DNA from: a virus
Virus record (IMG/VR): IMGVR_UViG_3300013131_000288
Span: 1-21,350 of that record
Direction: 5' to 3' (one strand)
DNA length: 21,350 bases
Of the stretch, positions 7,234-14,470 are shown piece by piece. How positions within the stretch are numbered: the first letter of the stretch is position 1; each line of letters opens with the position of its first letter. A model generated the notes under the pieces. The model was not told where the DNA came from. It did no database searches and worked only from the letters and a program-made list of their open reading frames with translations. The position numbers and the translations under genes were made by a program.

Positions 7234-8247
7234 ATGTTAAAGTTTTCAGTGACAGATGATAATAATTGGTTGAGTTTATTTCACTATGATGAGGAGTTCG
7301 AGAGAAAACAAATGGAAATTTCTTTAACTAGAAAAATACACAATCACTTTTTCCACCCTTTGGTTAAGAAAAAACATTGGGATGGATCAATATGTTTTAT
7401 TGATAAAAAACCCACATTCTGGAGAATCCCTGTTGGACTATGGGGAGAAGTATATGAGATTTGTGAAAAATATAAAATACCTGTTGAGATCAATGGTCTC
7501 GAAAGGGTAATAGATAATAAATTAACTTTGGAAGATTTTACTGAATGGTGTAATGAATTTTTCAAAGATGGTATAGGAGGAGATCCTAATAAAAAACCTA
7601 GAGACTATCAAATAGAAGCAGCTTGGAGAATAGTTAAGTTTAAACTTTCAGTTTCTGAAATTGCTACTAGTTCGGGTAAAACTTTTATTGCTTTTATAGT
7701 TTTAGCCTATTTAAAAAGTGTGCATAAAGTACAAAAGTTTCTAATGGTTGTTCCTAACACAAATTTAGTGTTACAAGGATCGGAAGATTTTGAAGAATAT
7801 GGACTCGAGAATCTTGATAACTGTGAGCTTCAACAAATACACGGATCTAATAAAAAGAAAATATCAAGTGGCCTAATGATAGGAACCTATCAATCGCTTG
7901 TGAAATTAGGACCTGAGTTTTTTGATGGAGTTGAAGCTGTGTTTGTGGATGAGTGTTTACACCCAGATTCTTTAGTAACTATGGCTGATAATTCATTAAA
8001 AAGAATCTGTGATATTGTTGTAGGGGAGGAAGTATTAACTGTAAATGATAAATCAGGAAAGGTCGAATCTAAAATTGTAGATTTTGTTTATCATAATATG
8101 TCAAAAGGTAATCAGATGTATGAAATAGAAACTGATTGCGGTAAGATATTAAAAGTTACAGGTAATCATAAGTTAAGACTTTCTACTGGAGAATGGAAAA
8201 AGGTTGAAGATCTGACAGAGTCTGATGAGTTATGGGATTTATATTAA
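7234..8247 (+). CDS. uvsW: UvsW-like helicase, N-terminal half fused to intein N-half (IntN)
   Basis: Residues 1-240 are the N-terminal half of a UvsW-type superfamily 2 helicase. They comprise the small N-terminal domain (FERKQMEISLTRKIHNHFFHPLVKK, WDGSICFIDKKP), then RDYQIEAAW (Q-motif region), Walker A TSSGKT (G148-K149-T150), the VVPNTNLVLQ motif, GTYQSLVK, and the start of Walker B, VFVDE. UvsW unwinds branched DNA and R-loops. At C241 (base 7954) the protein turns into a 97-residue intein N-terminal splicing domain that stops at 8247. The remaining helicase motifs are encoded only at 9201-10025 in another frame. The product cannot be an active helicase alone. The last 23 nt overlap the endonuclease gene, suggesting coupled translation. 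Confidence 0.9.
   Translation: MLKFSVTDDNNWLSLFHYDEEFERKQMEISLTRKIHNHFFHPLVKKKHWDGSICFIDKKPTFWRIPVGLWGEVYEICEKYKIPVEINGLERVIDNKLTLEDFTEWCNEFFKDGIGGDPNKKPRDYQIEAAWRIVKFKLSVSEIATSSGKTFIAFIVLAYLKSVHKVQKFLMVVPNTNLVLQGSEDFEEYGLENLDNCELQQIHGSNKKKISSGLMIGTYQSLVKLGPEFFDGVEAVFVDECLHPDSLVTMADNSLKRICDIVVGEEVLTVNDKSGKVESKIVDFVYHNMSKGNQMYEIETDCGKILKVTGNHKLRLSTGEWKKVEDLTESDELWDLY
7954..8244 (+). other. Split intein N-terminal fragment (IntN)
   Basis: The 97-residue Hint N-domain starts with nucleophile Cys1 (CLHPDSLVTMADNSLKRI, block A), has the strand VGEEVLTV, and carries block B with the TxxH motif (V-T69-G-N-H72-KL), followed by STGEWKKVEDL. In inteins Cys1 performs the first N-to-S shift and the TxxH His activates it. 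Length and ending resemble known split-intein N-halves. It ends at a stop codon rather than running into the endonuclease. Confidence 0.9.
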
Positions 8248-9094
8248 TAAAAGACCCATGTGTAACAATCAAGATAAACAAAAAATTAAAGAATATATTA
8301 TTAAGAATAAAAAATTTATAACTCAGTACCGGATGAAAGAGATATTAGATAAGGAAAAAAGAGCATTATCTAATATTAGGCTTTTTTCTGGAATAAACAT
8401 TCCTGATGAAATAGATGATGTTAAATCATTATTGTGTTTAATTGATGTTAATAACGGAGTATGTGAGAGGGATGGTTGTATAAACGAAAAATCAAGGGAT
8501 CCAGGTAGATGGGAACTAAGAAAATTCTGTAGTAGATCGTGTGCAGATAAGGATTTTGGATCTAAGCAAATTGGATGTAAAAATTCTTTCCATAACATAT
8601 CTGATGAATCTAGGAAAAATATGGGATCTAAGATATCTAAAAAAATTAGAAAAAGGATACTAGATGGTGAATTTACTCCTAATATAACTAATTCTTGGTC
8701 AAATAGTAAGATCTCTGTTAATATTAATGGCGAATTAAAATTTGTAAGATCCTCCTGGGAAGCATATTTTTATATTTTAAATAAGGATCTTAGTTATGAA
8801 TTAATAAGAATTCCCTATTTAGACGAAAAGACAAACAAAGTTAGAAGTTATATAACTGACTTTTGTGATTTTAATAATAAGATAATATATGAAATAAAAC
8901 CAAAAACGAGAGTAAAAGATAATTTTTTAAAAATAAAAGAGGCTAAGAAGTGGTGCGAAATAAATTCTTATTCCTATGTAATAATAACACAGGAATGGAT
9001 AATAGAGAGATATGATCGAAAAAAATTAGTGGATCAACCTGAAGGAGAAAGAATAGCAAGACTTATTGAAAAAATGATAAAATATGAAAATTAG
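8225..9094 (+). CDS. PD-(D/E)XK-like homing endonuclease within the split-intein locus
   Basis: The ORF has 289 residues. C80, C85, C102 and C106 (CERDGC ... FCSRSC) look like a zinc finger. Residues 126-145 (SDESRKNMGSKISKKIRKRI) are NUMOD3-like. The C-terminal third has a nuclease core: VRSSWEAYF (E179), SYITDF (D212) and IIYEIKP (E223, K225), then a Lys-rich helix and SYVIIT, fitting the E...D...ExK order of PD-(D/E)XK or VSR-like homing nucleases. It would cut intein-free uvsW alleles to spread the element. The start is uncertain: ATG 8225 overlaps the IntN ORF, while ATG 8258 (residue 12) lies just after the upstream stop behind an AATAAAAG leader and may be the true start. The end overlaps the C-half gene by 11 nt. 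The exact nuclease subfamily is inference. Confidence 0.82.
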   Translation: MSYGIYINKRPMCNNQDKQKIKEYIIKNKKFITQYRMKEILDKEKRALSNIRLFSGINIPDEIDDVKSLLCLIDVNNGVCERDGCINEKSRDPGRWELRKFCSRSCADKDFGSKQIGCKNSFHNISDESRKNMGSKISKKIRKRILDGEFTPNITNSWSNSKISVNINGELKFVRSSWEAYFYILNKDLSYELIRIPYLDEKTNKVRSYITDFCDFNNKIIYEIKPKTRVKDNFLKIKEAKKWCEINSYSYVIITQEWIIERYDRKKLVDQPEGERIARLIEKMIKYEN

Positions 9095-9200
9095 ATCGAT
9101 AAAAAAAATTAATCATTGTGACGACGTTTATAATTTAAGAATAAAATCTGATGATGGAAATAATCATAATTATATTGCTGAAGGTATACTCGTAAGTAAT
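9084..9200 (+). other. Split intein C-terminal fragment (IntC)
   Basis: The 39 residues contain block F (DDVYNLRI ... NNHNYIAEGI) and block G ending LVSN before Cys+1. The terminal Asn39 would cyclise and the +1 Cys act as second nucleophile. The penultimate residue is Ser rather than the usual His, as in the fast DnaE split inteins (ending ASN before C). The length is typical of natural IntC pieces. Confidence 0.9.
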
Positions 9201-10025
9201 TGCCATCAAGCAAAATCTTCTTCGATCAAGCAGGTCGTTGCTTTGTGTAGAGACTCCAAATGGAGATTTGGTTTATCCGGTACTCTAACTAATAAGAAGA
9301 GTGCTGAGTATTTAACTATACAACAATTCCTTGGACCTTTAGTTATGGAGATATCACCTAAATTTCTTTTCGAGAATAAGTATGCTACTCCTGTGAATAT
9401 CAAGATCATTAAAATGAATTGGATGGATCCTGAGGTCAAGGCGAAGTTAGGTAATCTTAGAGAGAATAAGGTTGAGCTTGAAGGTAATGATCTTTTCAAT
9501 CTGGAGAGAAAACTTGTTGTTAATTCAGATGCTAGATTAAATTTCATTATCGAATTTATTTTAAAGACGTCTAAGAATTCATTAGTACTTTTTCAGTCTG
9601 TTGCAGAAGGTTATGGTAAAAAGATATATGATGGTATTAGAGGCAGAACATCAGACAAAGAGGTTTATTATATAGACGGAGATACTAGTCCAGATAAAAG
9701 AGATATATTTACCCAGAGAATGGAAGAAGGTACTAATAAAGTAATGGTAGCTTCTTTTGGTACTATGTCAACTGGGATTTCTGTAAAAAATATCCATAAT
9801 ATATTTCTAGTTGAATCTTATAAATCCGAGGTTCTTATTAAACAGAGTCTTGGTAGGGGGATGAGGTTATATGAAGGTAAAGAGAAAGTTAACATAATAG
9901 ACTTTGTGGATGATTTCTCTTATAATGGAAAAGATAACTACCTAATGAAACACTCCAAAGAAAGAATAGAGATTTATAAAAGAGAGCATTTCGAATATAA
10001 AGTATATAATGTAGATGTGAAGTAA
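9084..10025 (+). CDS. uvsW: Intein C-half (IntC) fused to UvsW-like helicase C-terminal half
   Basis: Residues 1-39 are an intein C-terminal domain. From C40 the protein is the second half of a UvsW-like helicase, beginning CHQAKSSSI, which completes the DECH motif. Then come motif III GLSGTL (63-68), the second RecA domain with LVLFQSVAEGYGKKIYD, a Y-Y-I-D-G-D strand, VASFGTMSTGISVKNIHN (motif V) and motif VI QSLGRGMRL (Q254, R258, R261), ending with IIDFVDDFSY. All match the order in T4 UvsW (QTIGRVLRK, VWDLIDDAG). The ATG at 9084 overlaps the endonuclease stop by 11 nt. Neither half contains a full set of ATPase motifs, so activity should depend on trans-splicing. Confidence 0.9.
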   Translation: MKIRSIKKINHCDDVYNLRIKSDDGNNHNYIAEGILVSNCHQAKSSSIKQVVALCRDSKWRFGLSGTLTNKKSAEYLTIQQFLGPLVMEISPKFLFENKYATPVNIKIIKMNWMDPEVKAKLGNLRENKVELEGNDLFNLERKLVVNSDARLNFIIEFILKTSKNSLVLFQSVAEGYGKKIYDGIRGRTSDKEVYYIDGDTSPDKRDIFTQRMEEGTNKVMVASFGTMSTGISVKNIHNIFLVESYKSEVLIKQSLGRGMRLYEGKEKVNIIDFVDDFSYNGKDNYLMKHSKERIEIYKREHFEYKVYNVDVK

Positions 10026-10026
10026 T

Positions 10027-10060
10027 AACTTTTTTGAAGATATATATAAAAAAGGTTTTT
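10027..10060 (+). terminator. Possible weak terminator after the uvsW C-half
   Basis: AACTTTTTT (10027-10035) can pair with AAAAAAGGTT (10048-10057) around a 12-nt loop, with one bulged G, and T residues continue to 10060. The stem is almost all A-T, so it may be too weak to act. It overlaps a promoter-like element. Confidence 0.3.
10039..10049 (+). promoter_or_regulatory. Late-promoter-like element GATATATATAA
   Basis: It carries the ATATATAA core seen before several other genes, here 15 nt upstream of the ATG at 10065. It starts the run of candidate head-packaged proteins. Confidence 0.4.
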
Positions 10061-10064
10061 AATA

Positions 10065-10679
10065 ATGTCTAAAATTTTTAAATATTCTGAATTTATCTTG
10101 GAATACCTAAAACCATATCCCGGATCAGATTCTTTGGGGTCTTCTAAATATAATGAATATTACAAAAAATATTCTAATGAGGATTATGGGGTTAGAGCTA
10201 GAAGCTATGGTATATCAGCCAATGATACAACTCTACAAAAAACAGAGAGCTTCTTTCAGAGAATGGAAAATAGAATTAATGCTATTGCTGATCAAATGGG
10301 ATATTCTCAAAATCTTAGAAGATATGCAAGAGGCGGTAATTTTAATACCGGAGTAGAACTTCTTTATGGTTTACCTTCTGTTGTTCCTAGTGTACTAAAA
10401 AGAATATTTGCCCCTACTAAAACTGGATATAATAGTCCATGGGAAGGGATTAAGTTCAATAAAGTTGGTAAAGGAGATGCTGACCAAGATATAGATTTTA
10501 TCAGACACACTAATAATGAGTTTATAAAAAATGATCTAGGTAATATAAAAAGCGAGAATGATCTAGAGAATCATATATCTGGTCTTTATAAAAGAGGTAA
10601 GGTGAAAGTTGGTGAAGATCCTATATTAGATGATGTTGCTAGAAACAGAGCTAATATATTTTATAGCTCAAGAGCATAA
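10065..10679 (+). CDS. Hypothetical protein with T4-like capsid-targeting N-terminus
   Basis: The protein has 204 residues and no recognised family. The N-terminus MSKIFKYSEFILE followed by Y fits the T4 internal-protein signal MKTYQEFIAE (aligned Y-S-E-F-I-L-E versus Y-Q-E-F-I-A-E), which in T4 directs proteins into the prohead and is cut after the Glu by the gp21 protease. The rest is basic and Tyr/Asn-rich, with one hydrophobic stretch (TGVELLYGLPSVVPSVLKRIF, about residues 94-114) that could be an amphipathic helix. It is the first gene after the uvsW block, with its own promoter-like element. A packaged, injected protein is the inference; enzymatic activity cannot be read from the sequence. 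Confidence 0.6.
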   Translation: MSKIFKYSEFILEYLKPYPGSDSLGSSKYNEYYKKYSNEDYGVRARSYGISANDTTLQKTESFFQRMENRINAIADQMGYSQNLRRYARGGNFNTGVELLYGLPSVVPSVLKRIFAPTKTGYNSPWEGIKFNKVGKGDADQDIDFIRHTNNEFIKNDLGNIKSENDLENHISGLYKRGKVKVGEDPILDDVARNRANIFYSSRA

Positions 10680-10705
10680 TTAAAGAAGTAAATAAATAAA
10701 AAACA

Positions 10706-11458
10706 ATGAAAAAATATTCATTAATAGTTGAAAAGAAAAGAAATGAAATAAGTGAAGATGCTTTGTTGAATGAGAGTAATCTTTATTTAGATTTTTCTAA
10801 AAAATACAACAAGGAACATGGAGTTTCTGGTCCTTTTGACAAAAAATTTAAAGGAGATAAAGCAGCTCAGAAAAAATATATGGAAGGACTTTCAGATGCT
10901 TGGGAAAAACACAAGGAGAAGAAAGGAATTAAGACTAAGAAGAATAAGGATTTTAATTTCAAAAAGAAAGTTAATGAATCTAAAAGCCTTGAAATGGCTT
11001 CTCAAATGATTGGTGATGGAGGTGATCCTAATTATCATTTTGTTAAAATGTCTGACGATTATACCTTTGTTAAAGATGGAAATGAGACTAAGTATAGTGA
11101 ATCTCCTATGGAATCTCCGTTAAAGATAAGAACTACTCATGATTTTGGTTCTTATACTTTTGGCCCATTCTTAAATTTAGAGGAATCTAAAATGTTTGCT
11201 GATAGTTTAGATCTTGATGAATTAAACGGTCCTAGAACTATCACTATTGAGGACAGAAAAAGTGGTTTAGTTTACAGTAGATATTTAACTTGTAAGCTTC
11301 AACCAGTTTGGAGTGAAAAAGTTGAATCTAATTCTAAAGGTTATACTGAAGACGAAGAAGACGAAGAAGAAGATGATGAATTCTCAATGTCAGCTAAACC
11401 TGATTTAGATGATGTTGAATACACACACAGAGAAGAAGAAAACGACGAAGAGGAGTAA
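10706..11458 (+). CDS. Hypothetical acidic-tailed protein, possible head-packaged protein
   Basis: This 250-residue protein is not recognised. It starts MKKYSLIVE, similar in spacing to the T4 signal MKTYQEFIAE, and has a second candidate cleavage motif LLNE before S at residues 21-25. Residues about 30-95 are very Lys-rich (KKYNKEHG, KKFKGDKAAQKKY, KKKGIKTKKNKDF style), followed by VNES. The middle part (about 105-205) looks folded. The C-terminus is extremely acidic (EDEEDEEEDDE, then EEENDEEE), as in histone- or DNA-mimicking tails. The ATG follows a TAAATAAAAAACA leader. The next gene starts 1 nt after its stop. Confidence 0.55.
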   Translation: MKKYSLIVEKKRNEISEDALLNESNLYLDFSKKYNKEHGVSGPFDKKFKGDKAAQKKYMEGLSDAWEKHKEKKGIKTKKNKDFNFKKKVNESKSLEMASQMIGDGGDPNYHFVKMSDDYTFVKDGNETKYSESPMESPLKIRTTHDFGSYTFGPFLNLEESKMFADSLDLDELNGPRTITIEDRKSGLVYSRYLTCKLQPVWSEKVESNSKGYTEDEEDEEEDDEFSMSAKPDLDDVEYTHREEENDEEE

Positions 11459-11459
11459 T

Positions 11460-11909
11460 ATGTTAGCTGGTTCTAAAATAAAGGCATTAAATTCTATAAT
11501 CCAACACTACATCGGTGAATCTGTTGTTGGTGTTGAAGAATCTAATTCCGGATTTTTTTTTAGAACTGGATTTGGTAAGACTGGTTCTTTAATTAGGTCT
11601 ATTATTGGAAACGAATGGTGTATATCAATTGAGGGAGAAATGGTGGATTCTATAGAGACTGAAGTTTTTTCAACTCTAATAGAAGCACAAGGTGATTATA
11701 CACTAGACCAATATGCATGTATTTTGCACGATTTAATAGAATCTGATAAGATTAAATATAGATCGAAATCTTTAGTCTCTAAAATACTAATAGTTTTAGA
11801 GGATTTTATGCTAAATTCCGAGGATTTTGTTCCTAAAGAACTAATAAGAATAGGAGCAAATTGTATTTTCTCTCATGGTGGGATTAGATTTATGTATTGT
11901 TTAAATTAA
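11460..11909 (+). CDS. Hypothetical protein (149 aa)
   Basis: This protein is not recognised. The start is placed at ATG 11460, one base after the stop of the preceding gene and 4 nt after GAGGAG. An in-frame ATG at 11409 would add 17 residues but lie inside the acidic tail of the previous gene, where the sequence is just its out-of-frame shadow. The product begins MLAGSKIKALNSIIQHYIGES, so an IGE-S motif like a prohead-protease site occurs near residue 19. The remaining sequence alternates strands and helices (GFFFRTGFGKTGSLIRSII, EWCISIEGEMVDSIETEVFSTLIEA) and ends with a Cys-containing tail. Confidence 0.6.
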   Translation: MLAGSKIKALNSIIQHYIGESVVGVEESNSGFFFRTGFGKTGSLIRSIIGNEWCISIEGEMVDSIETEVFSTLIEAQGDYTLDQYACILHDLIESDKIKYRSKSLVSKILIVLEDFMLNSEDFVPKELIRIGANCIFSHGGIRFMYCLN

Positions 11910-11914
11910 GCAAA

Positions 11915-13912
11915 ATGGCAGGTATTAAAAACTTAAATGAAATATTTCAAAAGAAAGGTAAAGATTTTACAGAGAATCTTTTTAATAGTGAAGTAACTAT
12001 AACTGAGAATCTAGACGGATCAGCTTTTTCTTTTGAGAAAGATTTTATAGGAGATAAAATCTCTTTTTATAAAAAAGATCAAAGTAACCCTATCACTAAA
12101 GTTGATAGGGTTTTAATGTCATATTACGAGAAGCCTATTTTGTATATAGAATCTCTTCCTGAGGATATTAAATCTGATATTCCTGTTGGATGGAGATTTG
12201 GGATGCTTTATTTCCCTAATACAAAACCAGTAAGAATAGAATATGAGAGGGTTCCTAAGAATCATTTGATCTTAACTCACATCACAGTAAGAAACGAATT
12301 CGGTGAGACCGAGGAATCTATACAGGATTCAGAGAAACTTAATGAATGGGCAGATAAGTTAGGTGTTGAAAGACCACCTATAATATTTCAGGGTAAATTA
12401 GATCCGGATCAGAAATTAAAGATCATGGATTTTATATCCACCCCTTACATGGATCTTAAAAATAAATTTAAGACTGAAAGCTTCACAAAATATATAATCT
12501 CTATATTAAATCCTGATATTGTAAAGACAACCTTAGGCAATGATCTACACGGAGAAATAGACAGTATCATATTTAGATTTAAACAAGAAGATGAATCCGA
12601 GAAAGACCTTTTAGCAAAAATGGTCGATCCTATATTCTATGAAGTTCTTAAGCAGAACAAATCTAAAAAATCTACATATTTTCCTAACGATGTTTATTCA
12701 CTGTGTCTTATAGATGTGATGAATTACATCCTTGAAATTGGTGTAGAGAATTTTGATGCTACGGGAGAAGAACCAGAAGAGAGGTATATTAAGTTTGTTT
12801 TTTCAGTTTTTAAAGGCTTTATTAACGAATACGGGGAAAAGTATATTGGTGCTGATTTTGATAAGCCAGACTACTTAAAATCTGATGAATTTAATCTAAA
12901 TGTTGAGATGATAGAGGACTTAGAAATTAAAAGTCTTTTAGATTATGATGATATTTACGGGGACATACTTCAGCTAATTCTAAATTCTTTCAGAAAGTTC
13001 AAAAGAACCGCTTATGGATTTTTTACTGAGGGCCTAATAGACCAATTCAATCACTTAGTTCAGGAGATAGCTGATTATATTAATGCTAAAAGAAAAGAAC
13101 AAATTGAGGAAGCAATTGGAGTTCCAACATTCATTTCATTTAAGAATAAGGTTAGAAGATTTAAAGCACTTGATGAGGATCTAGAAGAGACGTTAGATCT
13201 TGAGACTGAAGATCTAGATACTTACGAAATGATTAATGAGAGTGAGTCTACTAGTGAAGAAAAAGTTGAGGACACATCAGAATTCTTTTCATTTAATTCT
13301 TTTAAGAAAGTTATATCTACTAATAAGGAGAAGAAGAAGATAAAAATATTAAAGGAGAACAACGAAAAATGTAATCTTATAGTTGGTAAATTTCAGCCTT
13401 TTAATAATGGACATTTAAAAATGTGCACTAGAGTGATGAAAGAAAATAATTTACCTATCTTTTTGTGTGTTGTTCATCCAGGAGAGCCATCTAAAAAATA
13501 TCCATATTCAGAATCACTAATTAAGAAAAGTATTGGTGCATTAACTTCGGAAAACAGTAAGCTTTTCTGTGGATATAAAATAATCAAAGAAAATCTTTTA
13601 GAAGAGGCTGTTAATAGTGCTTGTGAAACACATAATCCTGTATCGGTTAGTGTGGGCGAAGAGGATTTTGAAAATGCAGTTCTACAGAGAGAATGGCTTA
13701 AGAAGAAATATGATGTTCCTGAATTTGAAATATTTAAAACCCCTAGATGGTCAGACAATGATTCTGTTAGAAAAACTATAGATAATAATGACTTTCAGGA
13801 TTTTAAAAGTAAAGTTCCTAAATCAGTAGCTATCCTATTCAACGAGTATGTAAAAGAATGTAGCGAAAGTAAAGCCTTGGATGAGGATAATAATGAATCT
13901 GAGGATAAATAG
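11915..13912 (+). CDS. Two-domain protein: ligase-like domain plus nucleotidylyltransferase (NMNAT-like) domain
   Basis: The start is taken at ATG 11915; a TTG at 11897 is less likely because it lies inside the previous gene. The product has 665 residues. The N-terminal part (about 10-225) resembles an RNA/DNA ligase nucleotidyltransferase core: ENLDGSAFSF at motif I (31-40), GWRFGMLYFP and IEYERVPKNHLIL near motifs III/IIIa, HGEIDSIIF near motif IV. The expected KxDG lysine is N32. A long helical, acidic middle follows. The C-terminal domain (about 484-645) resembles NMN adenylyl/cytidylyltransferases: LIVGKFQPFNNGHLK (HxGH position N497-N-G-H500) and NDSVRK late in the domain. The first His of HxGH is also Asn. 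T4-like phages such as KVP40 encode NAD-salvage enzymes, but the substrate here is unknown, and both replaced residues make catalysis doubtful. Confidence 0.65.
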   Translation: MAGIKNLNEIFQKKGKDFTENLFNSEVTITENLDGSAFSFEKDFIGDKISFYKKDQSNPITKVDRVLMSYYEKPILYIESLPEDIKSDIPVGWRFGMLYFPNTKPVRIEYERVPKNHLILTHITVRNEFGETEESIQDSEKLNEWADKLGVERPPIIFQGKLDPDQKLKIMDFISTPYMDLKNKFKTESFTKYIISILNPDIVKTTLGNDLHGEIDSIIFRFKQEDESEKDLLAKMVDPIFYEVLKQNKSKKSTYFPNDVYSLCLIDVMNYILEIGVENFDATGEEPEERYIKFVFSVFKGFINEYGEKYIGADFDKPDYLKSDEFNLNVEMIEDLEIKSLLDYDDIYGDILQLILNSFRKFKRTAYGFFTEGLIDQFNHLVQEIADYINAKRKEQIEEAIGVPTFISFKNKVRRFKALDEDLEETLDLETEDLDTYEMINESESTSEEKVEDTSEFFSFNSFKKVISTNKEKKKIKILKENNEKCNLIVGKFQPFNNGHLKMCTRVMKENNLPIFLCVVHPGEPSKKYPYSESLIKKSIGALTSENSKLFCGYKIIKENLLEEAVNSACETHNPVSVSVGEEDFENAVLQREWLKKKYDVPEFEIFKTPRWSDNDSVRKTIDNNDFQDFKSKVPKSVAILFNEYVKECSESKALDEDNNESEDK

Positions 13913-13921
13913 TATATATAA
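13912..13921 (+). promoter_or_regulatory. Late-promoter-like element GTATATATAA
   Basis: The ATATATAA core lies 9 nt before the ATG at 13931 and overlaps the last base of the upstream stop codon. It is a looser match than the 3-nt-spaced examples. Confidence 0.4.
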
Positions 13922-13930
13922 GAAACTAAT

Positions 13931-14470
13931 ATGAAACTTAAACACTTACACCTTTTTGAAAATTTTTTAAATGAGGACGGGTACGGTAGAGACTATTTCG
14001 TTAAGAAAAAGGATGGTAAAATAAATAAATACTTTTTTAAAATAGAAGGAGAAGAAAACGATTTAGGTTTTGTCCTTTCTATAAGCAAGACGTCTAGAGA
14101 ATCTTCTGTAGATGGCGCAGAAAATAGCTATTGTGTACTTAACATCGAACCTATCAGTACTAATGTTATGGATGATTATCTAGTAAACGAGACTGATTAT
14201 AAATCTAGAGATGAGGAGGTTTTTAAAATTTCTAAGAGTGAGTTTTTAAGATTTTATGAACTTGTTGGGGAATGTATAAAGGATTATTTAAAGAACAATC
14301 CTAAAGTGACTTCTATCTATGATGACATGCCTTTAAATCTTGACATAGAGTTAGAGACATATTCCGGAAGAGTTAAGAGTATGATTGATAGCTGGTCTTA
14401 TGGAAAATGGAGTTCACAAACTTCTTCTTCCAATAAAGGACTAGTCTATCTAAAAAGAGATCATGATTAA
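13931..14470 (+). CDS. Hypothetical protein with capsid-targeting-like N-terminus
   Basis: The protein has 179 residues and is not recognised. It begins MKLKHLHLFENFLNE followed by D, matching the hydrophobic-x-x-[YF]-x-x-F-L-x-E pattern shared by several neighbours and by T4 internal proteins (T4 Alt is cut in LFDE-D). The body has beta-type segments (KYFFKIEGE, LGFVLSISK, YCVLNIEPIS) and a helix EFLRFYELVGECIKDYLKNN, suggesting a small alpha/beta domain. It overlaps the next gene by 8 nt. A packaged role is inferred from the N-terminus and the company it keeps. Confidence 0.6.
   Translation: MKLKHLHLFENFLNEDGYGRDYFVKKKDGKINKYFFKIEGEENDLGFVLSISKTSRESSVDGAENSYCVLNIEPISTNVMDDYLVNETDYKSRDEEVFKISKSEFLRFYELVGECIKDYLKNNPKVTSIYDDMPLNLDIELETYSGRVKSMIDSWSYGKWSSQTSSSNKGLVYLKRDHD

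Larger units (their letters stand above)
7954..9200 (+). mobile_element. Split-intein/homing-endonuclease element inserted in uvsW
   Basis: The element consists of IntN, a free-standing endonuclease gene and IntC, in three reading frames with overlaps of 23 and 11 nt. Removing it joins VFVDE to CHQAKSS and restores the DECH box of a UvsW helicase of 240 + 274 = 514 residues (T4 UvsW has 503). I know this architecture as a fractured gene: a split intein with an endonuclease between its halves, first reported from marine metagenomes. Confidence 0.85.

Noticed and set aside
8225-9094. A programmed frameshift joining the three uvsW ORFs into one continuous intein.
   Set aside because: No canonical slippery heptamer in phase is seen in either overlap, and two separate shifts would be needed. 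IntN and IntC also end and start at natural split-intein positions with their own stop and start codons.
7954-9200. A group I intron with an internal endonuclease gene interrupting uvsW.
   Set aside because: Both flanking coding parts continue as intein splicing domains with conserved Cys, TxxH, block F and Asn-Cys, which an RNA intron would not need. I did not see an intron core.
11409-11459. The ATG at 11409 as start of the 149-aa protein.
   Set aside because: The extra 17 residues lie within the acidic tail of the previous gene and read as an off-frame shadow. ATG 11460 follows the stop by 1 nt.
11897-11914. TTG at 11897 as start of the 665-aa protein.
   Set aside because: It overlaps the previous gene, while ATG 11915 lies 5 nt after that gene's stop.
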